Of a stretch of 37,444 nt of DNA, positions 27,308 to 36,310 are shown piece after piece; the stretch's first letter is position 1, and every line of letters begins with the position of its first letter. A model generated the notes under the pieces. It saw nothing but the letters and a program-made list of their open reading frames with translations, was not told the DNA's origin and ran no database searches. A program made the translations under genes and the position numbers. The DNA is from Gammaproteobacteria bacterium (GTDB taxonomy: Bacteria; Pseudomonadota; Gammaproteobacteria; GCA-001735895), in assembly GCA_026989015.1 (NCBI GenBank), contig JALSKD010000193.1, forward strand, positions 1 through 37,444, written 5' to 3'.

Positions 27308-28597
27308 TCAGGCCGGCTCCAGTGACCAGCGTTGCCGGGTCACGAAACGCAGCCGGGCATGGGCCTGCCGCAGGGCCTGCCAGAGCCGGTCGTAATCCTC
27401 CGCCTGGGCGAAGATGAACCCCAGGTAACTCGCTCCCCGGGGCAGGGGCACCAGCTCGTAACCGGGCTGGATGTGGATCTCGATGTCGCTGACATGGGGC
27501 GTCCTGCGGGCTTCCAGCAGTCCTTCGACCCGCTGCAGAATCCCCGAATCCTCGATCGGAATCATCAATACTCCGCTGTAGCCTTCGGTGTCCGGTGGCC
27601 GCCAGGCCTCGCCCTGGCCCAGCTTGAGCACCACATCCTCGAGCGCCGCGCCGAGCACGAATTCGAGGCTGCTGGCGCATTGCCCGCCGATGGTGCGCGA
27701 AGCCATCTCCAACAGCACGATTCCGCGATCGGTGATGCGCGCCTCCGCGTGTACCGGGCCATGACGGAGGCCATAAGCGGCGCAGCAGCGTTCGACCTCC
27801 TCCAGGATGGCCCGTTGCAGCGGTTCTGGATGCCGTGACGGGGTAATGTAAACGCTCTCCTCGAAACAGGGGCCGGTCAGCGGCTCCGGCTTGTCGAACA
27901 GCGCCAGCGGCCGCAGGCGACCGTCCTGCACGAAACCGTCGAAGGCGATTTCCTGGCCATCCAGGTAGGACTCGACCAGACAATGGGTTAACTCGTATGC
28001 GCTGCCGCTTTCGCCGGCCAGTATCTGCTGCAGCGTTGCGGCGGCGTCGGACAGTTGCTGAGGGGTGTCGGCGCGCATCACGCCGCGGCTGCCGGAGAGC
28101 ATCAGCGGCTTGATGACCAGTGGGAAGCCCATATCGATGTCTTGAGGCGCGTCGATGACGGCCTGAACGGGCAGAATGCGGAATTCCGGTGTGTTGCAGC
28201 CCGTCTCGCGCAGCCGCAGGCGCGCCAGATCCTTGCGTCGTGTCAGTTCGGCGGAATCGGGAGCATTGTGGGGCAGGCCCAGTGTTTCCGCGATGCGGCT
28301 GGTGAGGGCCACCACCCGGTCGTCGGTGGCGATCACGCTGCTCACCGGCTGCTGGCCCAGAGCGCCGAGCACGCGTTCCAGCGCGCTGTCCGGGTCGTCA
28401 AAATCGACAGTGATGCCCTGGGCGACGGCCGGTATCACCGAGTGCCGGCTGTCGGAGACGATCATCAGCCGGTAGCCCAGACGGGCGCAGGCCTGCTGGT
28501 AACTGGCGACCCGGTAGCTGCGTGCCGGGGCCACCAACAAAACGAGCCCCGACCGATGGCCGGGGCTCGCAGGGGAGGGAACGCGTGTCGCGGTCAC
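27308..28597 (-). CDS. ATP-grasp domain enzyme, substrate unknown
   Basis: The protein is about 429 aa from GTG 28597. There is a Rossmann-like N-terminal domain (VLLVAPARSYRVASYQQACARLGYRLMIVSDSRH), then an ATP-grasp fold: GFPLVIKPLMLSGSRGVMRA as ATP-binding loop, VESYLDGQEIAFDGFV, and the Mg-binding segment HAEARITDRGIVLLEMASRTIGGQ. This is the layout of carboxylate-amine ligases related to carbamoyl-phosphate synthase, PurK and L-amino-acid ligases. The start is uncertain. A terminator hairpin of the upstream gene lies at 28544-28568; TTG or GTG codons at 28540-28534, right after it, would give a protein starting at VAPARSYR and could be the true start. The substrate cannot be inferred from neighbours. 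Confidence 0.78.
   Translation of the reverse strand: MTATRVPSPASPGHRSGLVLLVAPARSYRVASYQQACARLGYRLMIVSDSRHSVIPAVAQGITVDFDDPDSALERVLGALGQQPVSSVIATDDRVVALTSRIAETLGLPHNAPDSAELTRRKDLARLRLRETGCNTPEFRILPVQAVIDAPQDIDMGFPLVIKPLMLSGSRGVMRADTPQQLSDAAATLQQILAGESGSAYELTHCLVESYLDGQEIAFDGFVQDGRLRPLALFDKPEPLTGPCFEESVYITPSRHPEPLQRAILEEVERCCAAYGLRHGPVHAEARITDRGIVLLEMASRTIGGQCASSLEFVLGAALEDVVLKLGQGEAWRPPDTEGYSGVLMIPIEDSGILQRVEGLLEARRTPHVSDIEIHIQPGYELVPLPRGASYLGFIFAQAEDYDRLWQALRQAHARLRFVTRQRWSLEPA
28538..28568 (-). terminator. Terminator of the HesB/IscA-type gene
   Basis: On the minus strand GAGCCCCG (28568-28561) and CGGGGCTC (28551-28544) pair across a 9-nt loop, followed by GTTTTG. It overlaps the N-terminal extension of the ATP-grasp ORF. 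Confidence 0.7.
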
Positions 28598-28619
28598 GCC
28601 GCGGCGGCGTGTCAGGGTA

Positions 28620-29054
28620 TCAGGCGCAGCCGCCGCCCGCCGCGCCGCAGGCGCCGCAGGTGCCGCTGCCGCCGGTTTCGGCGAACACGTTGTTGAACAC
28701 GAAGCGCTCGCGGCCCACTTCGGAGATGTAGTCGATCTGCGCGCCGCGCAGGTAGTTGAGGGCCACCACATCGACGAGGATCTTGAAATCGTCGAAGTCG
28801 AGCACCGTGTCGTAGTCGGAGACCTGGTCGGTGAAGGTCATGCCGTAGGACATGCCGCCACAGCCGCCGCCACCCACATAGATGCGGATGCCTTCGATGT
28901 CGTCCTCGCTCTGGTTGACGATTTCCGCCAGTTTTTTCTGCGCGGACTCGGTGACATCCAGATCCGCGGAAGTCAGTTGCGGGCTGAAGGTATCGGAGAT
29001 TTCGACTTCGCCCTGGTCTTGCTGGGCGGGAGGGGTATAGGTTCCAAGAGACAT
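28620..29054 (-). CDS. HesB/IscA-family iron-sulfur carrier with CxxC tail
   Basis: The protein is 144 aa. It is an A-type Fe-S scaffold/carrier fold: LTSADLDVTESAQKKLAEIV, then GIRIYVGGGGCGGMSYGMTF with C65 at the position of the first conserved cysteine, and DFDDFKILVDVVALNYLRGAQIDYI. The C-terminus, which in IscA/ErpA ends in CGC, here carries C133 and C136 as CGAC plus C143, in a Gly/Ala tail. About 30 extra N-terminal residues (MSLGTYTPPAQQ...) precede the fold. It would receive or deliver Fe-S clusters in the cytoplasm. ATG 29054 is preferred; the open frame continues upstream without conservation. It is divergent from nrdR. Confidence 0.85.
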   Translation of the reverse strand: MSLGTYTPPAQQDQGEVEISDTFSPQLTSADLDVTESAQKKLAEIVNQSEDDIEGIRIYVGGGGCGGMSYGMTFTDQVSDYDTVLDFDDFKILVDVVALNYLRGAQIDYISEVGRERFVFNNVFAETGGSGTCGACGAAGGGCA

Positions 29055-29221
29055 GATCTGTACCTTTGGTTGCACGAGGAGGATTCGCTCCGAGTCTAGC
29101 ACAGGCGGCCGGGACGCAGAACCGCAGCGCGCATGGGGTTTTGCGGCAGGGGCAGGCAATAGTTCTGCAGCCTTCCCCGCGGTTTTGTACAATCTCCAGC
29201 CCGAACGACAGCAGTCTGCCG

Positions 29222-29731
29222 ATGAAATGTCCCTTCTGTGGCGCCCCGGATACGCGGGTCGTCGATTCCCGACTGGCCAGCGATTCCACCCAAGTACGCC
29301 GGCGGCGTGAATGCGCCTCCTGCGCCGCGCGCTTCACCACCTATGAAACACCGATGCTCAACATGCCGATGGTGATCAAGAACGACGGTAGCCGCGATAC
29401 CTTCGACGAGCAACGGGTGCGCACCGGCATGATGCGTGCGCTGGAGAAGCGGCCGGTACCGGCGGAGCGCATTGAAGATGCAATGGCGCACATCAAGCGC
29501 CAGCTGGCGGCGATGGACGCACGCGAAGTGCCTTCGCGGCAGATTGGCGAGCTGGTGATGCGCGAACTCAAGGCCCTGGACCATGTGGCCTACATCCGTT
29601 TTGCCTCGGTGTACCTGAGCTTCGAAGACATCAAGTCCTTCGAGGAACTGATCCGCCGGCTCGAGGCAGAGCCGACGCCGGAGATGCGCGAGCGTCAGGT
29701 ACCCCTGATCGACGATGAGCCATCACCATGA
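29222..29731 (+). CDS. nrdR: Transcriptional repressor NrdR
   Basis: The protein is 169 aa. It is a zinc-ribbon and ATP-cone repressor of ribonucleotide reductase genes. Zinc cysteines C3, C6, C31 and C34 are in [17 protein letters not shown] and [17 protein letters not shown]. The ATP-cone begins at [21 protein letters not shown] and ends near [20 protein letters not shown] 29222 matches the family N-terminus. A possible -10 box TACAAT lies at 29188-29193. The stop overlaps the ribD start (ATGA); nrdR leading the rib operon is the standard gammaproteobacterial order. Confidence 0.96.
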   Translation: MKCPFCGAPDTRVVDSRLASDSTQVRRRRECASCAARFTTYETPMLNMPMVIKNDGSRDTFDEQRVRTGMMRALEKRPVPAERIEDAMAHIKRQLAAMDAREVPSRQIGELVMRELKALDHVAYIRFASVYLSFEDIKSFEELIRRLEAEPTPEMRERQVPLIDDEPSP

Positions 29732-30834
29732 CCCTGGTGGACGAATACTTCATGGCCGAGGCCCTGCGTGAGGCACGCAAGGGCCTTTACTCGACCCATC
29801 CCAATCCGCGTGTCGGTTGCGTGATCGCGCGCGACGGCACGGTCGTGGCCCGTGGCTACCATGCGTTTGCCGGCGGGCCCCATGCCGAGATCAAGGCCCT
29901 GCGTGCGCTGCCCGAAGGCGATGCCCGCGGCGCCACCGTCTATGTCACGCTGGAACCCTGCGCCCATCAGGGGCGCACCCCGCCCTGTGCCGATGCGCTG
30001 GTCCGGGCGCGGCCGCAGCGGGTGGTGGTGGCGATGCAGGATCCGAACCCACAGGTGGCAGGGCGCGGCATCGAGCGCCTGCGTGCCGCCGGCATAGAGG
30101 TATCTGTTGGCGTGCTGGAAGCCGAGGCGCGCCGGCTCAATGCCGGTTTCATCAAGCGCATGGAACAGGGGCTGCCCTGGCTGCGCATCAAGATGGCGAT
30201 GTCGCTGGACGGTCGTACTGCCCTCAAGAACGGGCTCAGCCAGTGGATCACCGGCCCGGACGCGCGGCGCGATGTGCAGTTCCTGCGGGCGCGCAGCTCG
30301 GCGGTGCTGTCCACCGCGCGCACCGTCATCGATGACGACGCGGCGCTGACCGTGCGTCTGGGCGCGGATGCGCTGGACCAGCAGACCCCGCCGCGCCAAC
30401 CGCTGCGGGTGATCCTCGATGCGCACGCGGAGCTGACCGGAAGCGAGCGCTTGTTCGAGCAATCCGGGGATCTGCTGCTGGTGTACGCCGAGGGTCAGAC
30501 GCCCACCGAGGCTCTGCGTGAGCGGGTACGGATTCTGCCACTGCCGGTCGATGCCGAAGGTCGCTTCGACCTGCGCCTGCTGATGCAGGCGCTGGCCGAC
30601 CGCGAGATCAACGAAATCCACAGCGAATGCGGCAAGACCCTGGCCGGTGCGCTGTTGCGCGCGGGCCTGGCCGATGAACTGCAGCTCTACCTGGCCCCCA
30701 GCCTGCTCGGCGATGCCGCCCGCGGCGCCTTCGATCTCGGCGAGATCCGCATCATGTCCGACCGCCTGTCGCTCGATATCCTTGAAATGCGCGTGATCGG
30801 CCAAGATATCCGCATTACCGCACAGCCGAACTGA
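29728..30834 (+). CDS. ribD: Bifunctional riboflavin deaminase/reductase RibD
   Basis: The protein is 368 aa. Its N-terminal zinc deaminase and C-terminal NADPH reductase carry out steps two and three of riboflavin synthesis. Zinc ligands are H52 (PHAEIKAL), C78 and C87 ([12 protein letters not shown]), with E54 catalytic. The reductase domain starts near [25 protein letters not shown] and includes [13 protein letters not shown]. The start overlaps nrdR by 4 bp. The next gene, 9 bp on, is the proteasome-like insert rather than ribE. Confidence 0.96.
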   Translation: MTLVDEYFMAEALREARKGLYSTHPNPRVGCVIARDGTVVARGYHAFAGGPHAEIKALRALPEGDARGATVYVTLEPCAHQGRTPPCADALVRARPQRVVVAMQDPNPQVAGRGIERLRAAGIEVSVGVLEAEARRLNAGFIKRMEQGLPWLRIKMAMSLDGRTALKNGLSQWITGPDARRDVQFLRARSSAVLSTARTVIDDDAALTVRLGADALDQQTPPRQPLRVILDAHAELTGSERLFEQSGDLLLVYAEGQTPTEALRERVRILPLPVDAEGRFDLRLLMQALADREINEIHSECGKTLAGALLRAGLADELQLYLAPSLLGDAARGAFDLGEIRIMSDRLSLDILEMRVIGQDIRITAQPN

Positions 30835-30843
30835 CGGAGACCC

Positions 30844-31419
30844 ATGTCCACCATTGTCATTGTCCGCAAGCACCACCGCGCCTGCATCGCCGCCGACAGC
30901 CTGACCAGCTTCGGTGATACCAAGCAATCGGCGGAGTTCGTCGCCAATGCCGACAAGATCCTCGAATACAAGGGCCAGTTTCTCGGCATCGTGGGCTCGG
31001 CGGCGCATCAGCTGGTGATGCAGTCGCTGCTCGCCCGGCATGCCGACGCCATCGACTTCTCCAGCAGCCTGGCCATTTTCGAGACCCTCAACCGCATACA
31101 CCCGATCCTCAAGGAAGAGTATTTCCTCAACGCCAAGGACGAAGATGAGGATGACTACGAAACCTCGCGCATCGACGCGCTGCTGCTGACCCATCGCGGC
31201 ATCTTCGGCCTCTATGCGCTGCGCGAGGTCGATGAGTACACGCGGTTCTGGGCCATCGGTTCCGGTTCGGAATTCGCGCTGGGCGCGATGCACGCGGTCT
31301 ACGACCGGCTCGACGATGCCGAAGCCATCGCCGAGGTGGGCATCCGCGCCGGTGCGGCCTTCGACAACGGTTCGGCCCTGCCGATGCAAGTGCGCAGCCT
31401 CGATCTGGCCATCGACTGA
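30844..31419 (+). CDS. Proteasome-beta/HslV-like Ntn hydrolase with N-terminal Ser
   Basis: The protein is 191 aa. [20 protein letters not shown] aligns with the HslV/proteasome-beta start (TTIVxVRRxGxVxIAGDG): Ser2 falls where the nucleophile Thr1 should be, Asp18 matches the conserved Asp17, and Lys38 (NADKILEY) could be the catalytic Lys33 after a short insertion. [19 protein letters not shown] corresponds to the GFAGGTADAFTLFE region. It may be one of the HslV-like bacterial homologues, such as Anbu or the betaproteobacterial proteasome homologue BPH. No unfoldase partner is nearby. It lies 9 bp after ribD and 14 bp before ribE, so it is co-expressed with riboflavin synthesis. Whether it is an active peptidase is unknown. 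Confidence 0.75.
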   Translation: MSTIVIVRKHHRACIAADSLTSFGDTKQSAEFVANADKILEYKGQFLGIVGSAAHQLVMQSLLARHADAIDFSSSLAIFETLNRIHPILKEEYFLNAKDEDEDDYETSRIDALLLTHRGIFGLYALREVDEYTRFWAIGSGSEFALGAMHAVYDRLDDAEAIAEVGIRAGAAFDNGSALPMQVRSLDLAID

Positions 31420-31433
31420 CGGAGGGGAAGACC

Positions 31434-32093
31434 ATGTTCACCGGCATTATCCAGGCCATAGGCCACATCGACCGCATGGAGCCGCGCGGCGGCGACCTGC
31501 GGCTGACCATCGACAGCGGCAGCTTGGGGCTGGATGAATCCGGCCTCGGCGACAGCATTGCCGTCAATGGCGTGTGCCTGACCGCCGTCAATTACGACGG
31601 CCGCCGCTTCTCCGCCGATGTGTCGCGGGAAACCCTTGACAAGACCAGTCTTGGCGGTCTCGAACCCGGGTCGCCGGTGAATCTGGAAAAGGCCCTGACG
31701 CTGGCCACGCCGCTGGGCGGGCACCTGGTCAGCGGTCATGTGGACGGACTGGCGACCCTGCTGGAGATGCGCAACGACGGCCGCTCGGTGCGCTACCGTT
31801 TTGAGGCGCCGGCGGAACTGGCGCGCTACATCGCGGCAAAGGGCTCGGTCACCCTCGACGGTACCAGTCTCACCGTCAATGGCGTCGAGGGACGGCGCTT
31901 CGATGTCAACATCGTGCCCCATACCCGCGACAACACCCTGTTCAAGACCTATCAAATCGGTACCCGCGTCAACCTCGAAGTTGATATAATCGCCCGTTAC
32001 CTTGAGCGATTGCTGACCGCGGACGCTGACGCCTCCGCCGATGACGGCCACCTGCTGCAGACCCTGGCGCGGTCCGGCTTCCTCAAGACCTGA
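31434..32093 (+). CDS. ribE: Riboflavin synthase alpha subunit
   Basis: The protein is 219 aa. It dismutates two 6,7-dimethyl-8-ribityllumazine molecules to riboflavin. The internal duplication is clear: [17 protein letters not shown]... with NGVCLTAV and a second copy with [33 protein letters not shown] is the signature between them. A GGAGGGGA-type site precedes ATG 31434. It is named ribE in E. coli usage (also called ribC). Confidence 0.95.
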   Translation: MFTGIIQAIGHIDRMEPRGGDLRLTIDSGSLGLDESGLGDSIAVNGVCLTAVNYDGRRFSADVSRETLDKTSLGGLEPGSPVNLEKALTLATPLGGHLVSGHVDGLATLLEMRNDGRSVRYRFEAPAELARYIAAKGSVTLDGTSLTVNGVEGRRFDVNIVPHTRDNTLFKTYQIGTRVNLEVDIIARYLERLLTADADASADDGHLLQTLARSGFLKT

Positions 32094-32112
32094 TACTGCG
32101 TCCGGAGCATCC

Positions 32113-33207
32113 GTGAACACGACCGAAGAAATCATCGAAGACCTCAAGGCGGGCCGCATGGTCATCATCATGGATGACGAAGACCGCGAGAACGAAGGCG
32201 ACCTGCTGATGGCCGCCGAGGCGGTACAGCCCGAGCACATCAACTTCATGGCCCGCTACGGCCGTGGCCTGATCTGCCTGACGCTGACCCAGCAGCGCTG
32301 CCAGCAGCTGCGCCTGCCGTTGATGGTGGGTGACAACAAGGCCCAGCTGGAAACCAACTTCACCGTATCCATCGAGGCCGCCGAGGGCGTGACCACCGGC
32401 ATTTCGGCCCATGACCGGGCCGTCACCGTGCAGGCGGCGGTCAAGCCGGATGCACGGCCCGACGACATCGTGCAGCCGGGCCACATCTTTCCGCTGATGG
32501 CGCGGCCGGGCGGCGTGTTGGCCCGCGCCGGCCATACCGAGGCCGGCTGCGACCTGGCGCGGCTGGCCGGTTTCGAGCCGGCCGCGGTCATCGTCGAAAT
32601 CCTCAATGAAGACGGCAGCATGGCGCGGCGGCCAGATCTGGAAGTCTTTGCCCGCGAGCATGACCTCAAGATCGGCACCATCGAAGACCTGATTCGCTAC
32701 CGCATCGAAAATGAAAAAACCCTCGAGCGCATCGTCGAAACGCCGTTTCCCACCGATTTTGGTGAATTCCGCCTGATCGCCTACGAGGACGCCATCGACC
32801 AGGAACTGCATCTCGCCGTGGTCAAGGGCGAGATCGACCCGGACAAGCCGATCGCGGTACGCGTGCATGTGCAGAATACCCTGCACGATGCGCTGTTCGG
32901 CACCGTCGGTCGTGGCTGGCCGCTGCGTGATGTGATGAAAAAGATCTCGACGATGGACAGCGGGGTGATCGTGTTTCTGCGTCAGCCTGAATCGCCGCGC
33001 GACATGGTGCAGAAGATCGAGGCCATGCTGCGCGATGAGCACGAGCACAAGGCGCCGGCCCACGACGACGACCTGCGTACCTTCGGCATCGGCGCGCAGA
33101 TCCTCGCCGACCTGGGCGTGCACAAGATGCGGTTGCTCAGCGCGCCCAAGAAATTCCACGCGCTGGCCGGCTTCGGGCTGGAAGTCGTGGATTACATTTC
33201 TGATTGA
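32113..33207 (+). CDS. ribB: 3,4-dihydroxy-2-butanone 4-phosphate synthase with degenerate GTP cyclohydrolase II domain (RibBX)
   Basis: The protein is 364 aa. Its N-terminal domain makes 3,4-dihydroxy-2-butanone 4-phosphate from ribulose 5-phosphate. The acidic loop [10 protein letters not shown] is at residues 21-30, and [16 protein letters not shown] carries the catalytic His/Glu. The C-terminal domain resembles GTP cyclohydrolase II but has no cysteine at all; where the zinc motif and RVHSECLTGD belong it reads [14 protein letters not shown]. It therefore cannot bind the catalytic zinc and is the RibBX type known from other proteobacteria. A working RibA must lie elsewhere in the genome. 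The start is GTG 32113, preceded by GGAG. No FMN riboswitch is seen upstream. Confidence 0.93.
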   Translation: MNTTEEIIEDLKAGRMVIIMDDEDRENEGDLLMAAEAVQPEHINFMARYGRGLICLTLTQQRCQQLRLPLMVGDNKAQLETNFTVSIEAAEGVTTGISAHDRAVTVQAAVKPDARPDDIVQPGHIFPLMARPGGVLARAGHTEAGCDLARLAGFEPAAVIVEILNEDGSMARRPDLEVFAREHDLKIGTIEDLIRYRIENEKTLERIVETPFPTDFGEFRLIAYEDAIDQELHLAVVKGEIDPDKPIAVRVHVQNTLHDALFGTVGRGWPLRDVMKKISTMDSGVIVFLRQPESPRDMVQKIEAMLRDEHEHKAPAHDDDLRTFGIGAQILADLGVHKMRLLSAPKKFHALAGFGLEVVDYISD

Positions 33208-33233
33208 AAACAAAAAGTTGCGAGGATAACCTC

Positions 33234-33707
33234 ATGTCACATGTCAAGACAATCAACGGCGATATCACGGTCGCCGACGCGCGCATCGCCATCGTCGTCG
33301 GTCGGTTCAACGGCTTCATCGTCGACAGCCTGCTCTCCGGCGCCATCGATGCACTGACCCGGGCCGGCATCCCCGCCGGCAACCTCCGCGTCAGCCATGT
33401 GCCGGGCGCCTTCGAGATGCCGCTGGTGGTGCAGAAATATGCCGAGCAGGGGGGTGTCGATGCCATCATCGGGCTCGGCGCGGTGATCCGCGGTTCGACC
33501 CCGCATTTCGATTTCGTCGCCGGCGAAAACGCCAAGGCGCTGGCCAGCCTGTCGCTGAAGTTCGGCATTCCGGTCATCAACGGCGTGCTAACCACCGACA
33601 CCATCGAACAGGCCATCGAGCGCGCCGGCACCAAGGCGGGCAACAAGGGCGCCGAGGCGGCGATGGCGGCGATGGAAATGATCAGCCTGCTGCGCAAGCT
33701 GGATTGA
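33234..33707 (+). CDS. ribH: 6,7-dimethyl-8-ribityllumazine synthase
   Basis: The protein is 157 aa. It condenses the RibB and RibD products to lumazine and forms a 60-mer or pentamer. The motifs are [49 protein letters not shown] with the catalytic His, [22 protein letters not shown] and NKGAEAA. GAGGATAACC precedes ATG 33234. nusB follows after 13 bp. Confidence 0.96.
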   Translation: MSHVKTINGDITVADARIAIVVGRFNGFIVDSLLSGAIDALTRAGIPAGNLRVSHVPGAFEMPLVVQKYAEQGGVDAIIGLGAVIRGSTPHFDFVAGENAKALASLSLKFGIPVINGVLTTDTIEQAIERAGTKAGNKGAEAAMAAMEMISLLRKLD

Positions 33708-33720
33708 GGCTGCGCCGTCC

Positions 33721-34209
33721 ATGAGCAAGCGCCCGAACCCGCAGAGCCAGCAGCACGCGCAGGCCATCAGGAAGCGCAAGCACGCCCGTGACAAGGCCCT
33801 GCAGGCGCTCTACCAGTGGCAGCTGTCGGGCGAGGATCTGGACTGGATCCGTGATCATTATGTACAGGAGCAGGGCGTCAACTCCGGAGACCCGGAGTAT
33901 TTTCTCGAATTGCTCTATGGCATTCCCTCGATGGTCGACGAACTGGACGACCGCTTTGGCCGCCATGTCAGCAGTTTCAAGGACCACCTCGACCCCATCG
34001 AGAACAATATCCTGCGCATCGCCACCTACGAGTTGATCAAGCATCTGGAAATCCCCTACCGGGTGGTGCTCAACGAGGCGGTGAAGCTGGCCAAATCCTA
34101 CGGTGCCGACGACAGCCACAAGTTCGTCAATGGCGTGCTGGACCCGCTGGCGCGCGAACTGCGGCCGGCGGAGACACAGCAGGCCGGCGCGGACAAGGCG
34201 GCCGGCTGA
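33721..34209 (+). CDS. nusB: Transcription antitermination factor NusB
   Basis: The protein is 162 aa. With NusE it binds boxA RNA and drives rRNA antitermination. The Arg-rich helix RKRKHARDKALQALYQWQLSG is the RNA-binding N-terminus; DPIENNILRIATYELIKH and PYRVVLNEAVKLAKSYGADDSHKFVNGVLD are the family hallmarks. About 18 extra residues precede the fold, and the Ala/Gly-rich tail is probably disordered. ribH-nusB-thiL is the standard order. Confidence 0.96.
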   Translation: MSKRPNPQSQQHAQAIRKRKHARDKALQALYQWQLSGEDLDWIRDHYVQEQGVNSGDPEYFLELLYGIPSMVDELDDRFGRHVSSFKDHLDPIENNILRIATYELIKHLEIPYRVVLNEAVKLAKSYGADDSHKFVNGVLDPLARELRPAETQQAGADKAAG

Positions 34210-34215
34210 GCGGGC

Positions 34216-35190
34216 ATGGGCGTGAGCGGCTCCGAATTCTCCATCATCCGCCGCCATTTCCAACTTCCCGACCGTTCCGCGCCCGAATGGCTGCGTCTGG
34301 GCATTGGCGACGATGCCGCACTCATCGAACCGCCGCCCGGACGCCTGCTGGTCAGCACGCTGGACACGCTGGTCAGCGGACGGCATTTCCCCGAAGCCAC
34401 CGAGGCCGCCAGCATCGGCTGGAAGGCCTTGGCGGTGAATGCCTCCGATCTGGTGGCGATGGCCGCCGATCCCGCCCATTTTCTGCTTGCCCTGACCCTG
34501 CCGGATGACGACGACGCCTGGCTGGAGCGTTTCGCCGATGGCCTGTTCCGCGCCGCCGATGTCTTCGGCATGATCCTGGTCGGCGGCGACACCACGCGCG
34601 GGCCATTGTCGGTGTCGATCCAGGCCAATGGCTGGGTGGACGCGGGCAGGGCGGTCACGCGCTCCGGCGCCCGCCCGGGTGACCGCATCTGGATCAGCGG
34701 TCGGGTGGGTGACGCCGCGCTGGCGTTGCGCCTGCTGCGGGGCGAGGTGGACGCGGACCGAGTGGACGCGGCCACCACCGCGGCCTGCTTCACCGCGCTC
34801 AATTATCCCAGGCCCCGTATCGAACTGATTCCGCTGCTGCGCCAACAGGCCAGCGCGGCCATCGATGTTTCCGACGGGCTGGCTGCCGACTTGGGCCACC
34901 TGCTGGACGCCAGCGGAGTCGGCGCGGTGATCGAAGGCGAGCGCCTGCCCGTCAACAGGTATCTGCGCGACACTGATGGGTTCGATCTCGCCCTGACCGG
35001 CGGCGACGACTATGAACTCCTCTTCACGGCGCCGCCCGAAGCGGATGCAGCCCTTGACGCCGCGGCGCGCGAACTGCCTTTCGCACTGACCCGCATCGGT
35101 TCGGTCACCGAATCCGGGCGCCATCTGGTGCTCGATGGGCGCCACCGCGATCTGGACGACTACAGGGGGTACGACCATTTCAGGGAATAA
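34216..35190 (+). CDS. thiL: Thiamine-monophosphate kinase
   Basis: The protein is 324 aa. It phosphorylates thiamine monophosphate to the active diphosphate. The motifs are GVSGSEFSIIRRHF, LGIGDDAALIEPPPG with metal-binding Asp residues, KALAVNASDLVAMAADP, LVGGDTTRGPLSVSI and AAIDVSDGLAADLGHLLDASG, ending with GGDDYELLFTAP. It belongs to the PurM/SelD-like ATP-binding fold. The 3' end overlaps the next gene by 56 bp. Confidence 0.95.
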   Translation: MGVSGSEFSIIRRHFQLPDRSAPEWLRLGIGDDAALIEPPPGRLLVSTLDTLVSGRHFPEATEAASIGWKALAVNASDLVAMAADPAHFLLALTLPDDDDAWLERFADGLFRAADVFGMILVGGDTTRGPLSVSIQANGWVDAGRAVTRSGARPGDRIWISGRVGDAALALRLLRGEVDADRVDAATTAACFTALNYPRPRIELIPLLRQQASAAIDVSDGLAADLGHLLDASGVGAVIEGERLPVNRYLRDTDGFDLALTGGDDYELLFTAPPEADAALDAAARELPFALTRIGSVTESGRHLVLDGRHRDLDDYRGYDHFRE

Positions 35191-35662
35191 ACGCATCGAT
35201 CCGAAGCTGCTGCTTAACCCGGCGCATTTTCTGTCGCTGGGTTTCGGCAGCGGGCTGGCGCCGGTGGCGCCGGGCACTTTCGGCACCCTGGCCGGCATTC
35301 CGCTGTGGCTGCTGCTGCAGCCGCTGCCGCTTGCGGAGTATCTGACGGCGACACTGGTACTCGCGCTGCTGGGTGTCTGGCTCTGCGGCTACACGGCGCG
35401 GGCGCTGGGAGTGCACGACCATGGCGGCATCGTCTGGGACGAGATTGTCGGCCTGCTGATCACCCTCATCGCGGTGCCGCTCGACTGGCGCTGGCTGCTC
35501 GCCGGCTTCCTGCTGTTTCGACTGTTCGATATCCTCAAGCCCTGGCCCATTCGCTGGCTCGATCGCCGTGTGGGCGGCGGTTTCGGCATCATGATCGATG
35601 ATGTGCTCGCCGGAGTGTTTGCACTGGCTTGTGTGCATGGGTTAATCTGGTTTCTACGCTGA
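35135..35662 (+). CDS. pgpA: Phosphatidylglycerophosphatase A
   Basis: The protein is 175 aa. It dephosphorylates phosphatidylglycerophosphate to phosphatidylglycerol in the inner membrane. The conserved blocks are FLSLGFGSGLAPVAPGTFGTLAGIP, GVHDHGGIVWDEIVGLLITL, FRLFDILKPWPIRWLDR and GGFGIMIDDVLAGV, with acidic metal-binding residues in each. Several hydrophobic helices are present. ATG 35135 is the only regular start before the conserved part and overlaps thiL by 56 bp. An unusual start nearer 35177 cannot be excluded, because the first 15 residues are not conserved. Confidence 0.93.
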   Translation: MGATAIWTTTGGTTISGNKRIDPKLLLNPAHFLSLGFGSGLAPVAPGTFGTLAGIPLWLLLQPLPLAEYLTATLVLALLGVWLCGYTARALGVHDHGGIVWDEIVGLLITLIAVPLDWRWLLAGFLLFRLFDILKPWPIRWLDRRVGGGFGIMIDDVLAGVFALACVHGLIWFLR

Positions 35663-35674
35663 CGGGTTTTTTTG

Positions 35675-36310
35675 ATGCGCTACGGATTGCTGTTCCTCTG
35701 GCTGTTGGCCGCACCCCTCTGGTCCGCCCCCGACTCGGTACGGGCCGTGGCCCTGTTCACCGGCAAGGCCATGTTGCAGATCGATGGCGAAAATGTGTTG
35801 CTCAGGAAGGGCGAAACCCGCTCCGGCGTCACCCTCATCAACGCCAACGGCCGCGAAGCCGTCATCCGCATTGGCCGCGGCAAACCGCAAACCCTCAAGC
35901 TCAACGGCCGTGTCGCCCACGGCTTCCGCAAGCCCCAGCGGCGCAAACTGACGGTCTATTCCGGGCCGAATGGTATGTTCCAGCTCAAGGGGCGAATCAA
36001 CGGGCGCCCGACCCGCTTCCTGCTCGACACCGGTGCCACCTTCGTTGCCCTCTCCAGTGCCGACGCAGAGCGCCTCAAGCTGCCTTACAAGACCGGTCAG
36101 GCCGATGTCATTCAGACTGCCAATTCCCTGGCTCCGGTGTGGCGCATTCGGCTTTCCAGCGTCCGCGTCGGCGACATTGAAGTACCCAATGTCGAAGCCG
36201 TCGTCCTGCAGGGCAACCGGCCTACGACACCGTTGCTTGGGATGTCCTTCCTCGAGCATGTGCGTCTCCAACGCAATGGCGCGGCCATGGTGCTGGAACA
36301 AAAGTATTGA
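35675..36310 (+). CDS. Periplasmic retropepsin-like aspartic protease (TIGR02281 type)
   Basis: The protein is 211 aa with an N-terminal signal sequence (MRYGLLFLWLLAAPLWSAPD). The C-terminal half is a clan AA aspartic protease: FLLDTGATFVALSSADAERL with D118-T119-G120, then PLLGMSFLEHVRLQRNGAAMVLEQ, the matching LGMxFL block. One Asp per chain means an active enzyme would be a dimer, as in retroviral proteases. Residues 21-95 form a separate region rich in strands. It is located in the periplasm; substrates are unknown. The start is ATG 35675. The stop overlaps the TTG start candidate of the next gene. Confidence 0.82.
   Translation: MRYGLLFLWLLAAPLWSAPDSVRAVALFTGKAMLQIDGENVLLRKGETRSGVTLINANGREAVIRIGRGKPQTLKLNGRVAHGFRKPQRRKLTVYSGPNGMFQLKGRINGRPTRFLLDTGATFVALSSADAERLKLPYKTGQADVIQTANSLAPVWRIRLSSVRVGDIEVPNVEAVVLQGNRPTTPLLGMSFLEHVRLQRNGAAMVLEQKY

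Noticed and set aside
29055-32112. FMN riboswitch controlling the rib operon
   Set aside because: The gaps upstream of nrdR and between the rib genes are too short or lack the conserved riboswitch segments.
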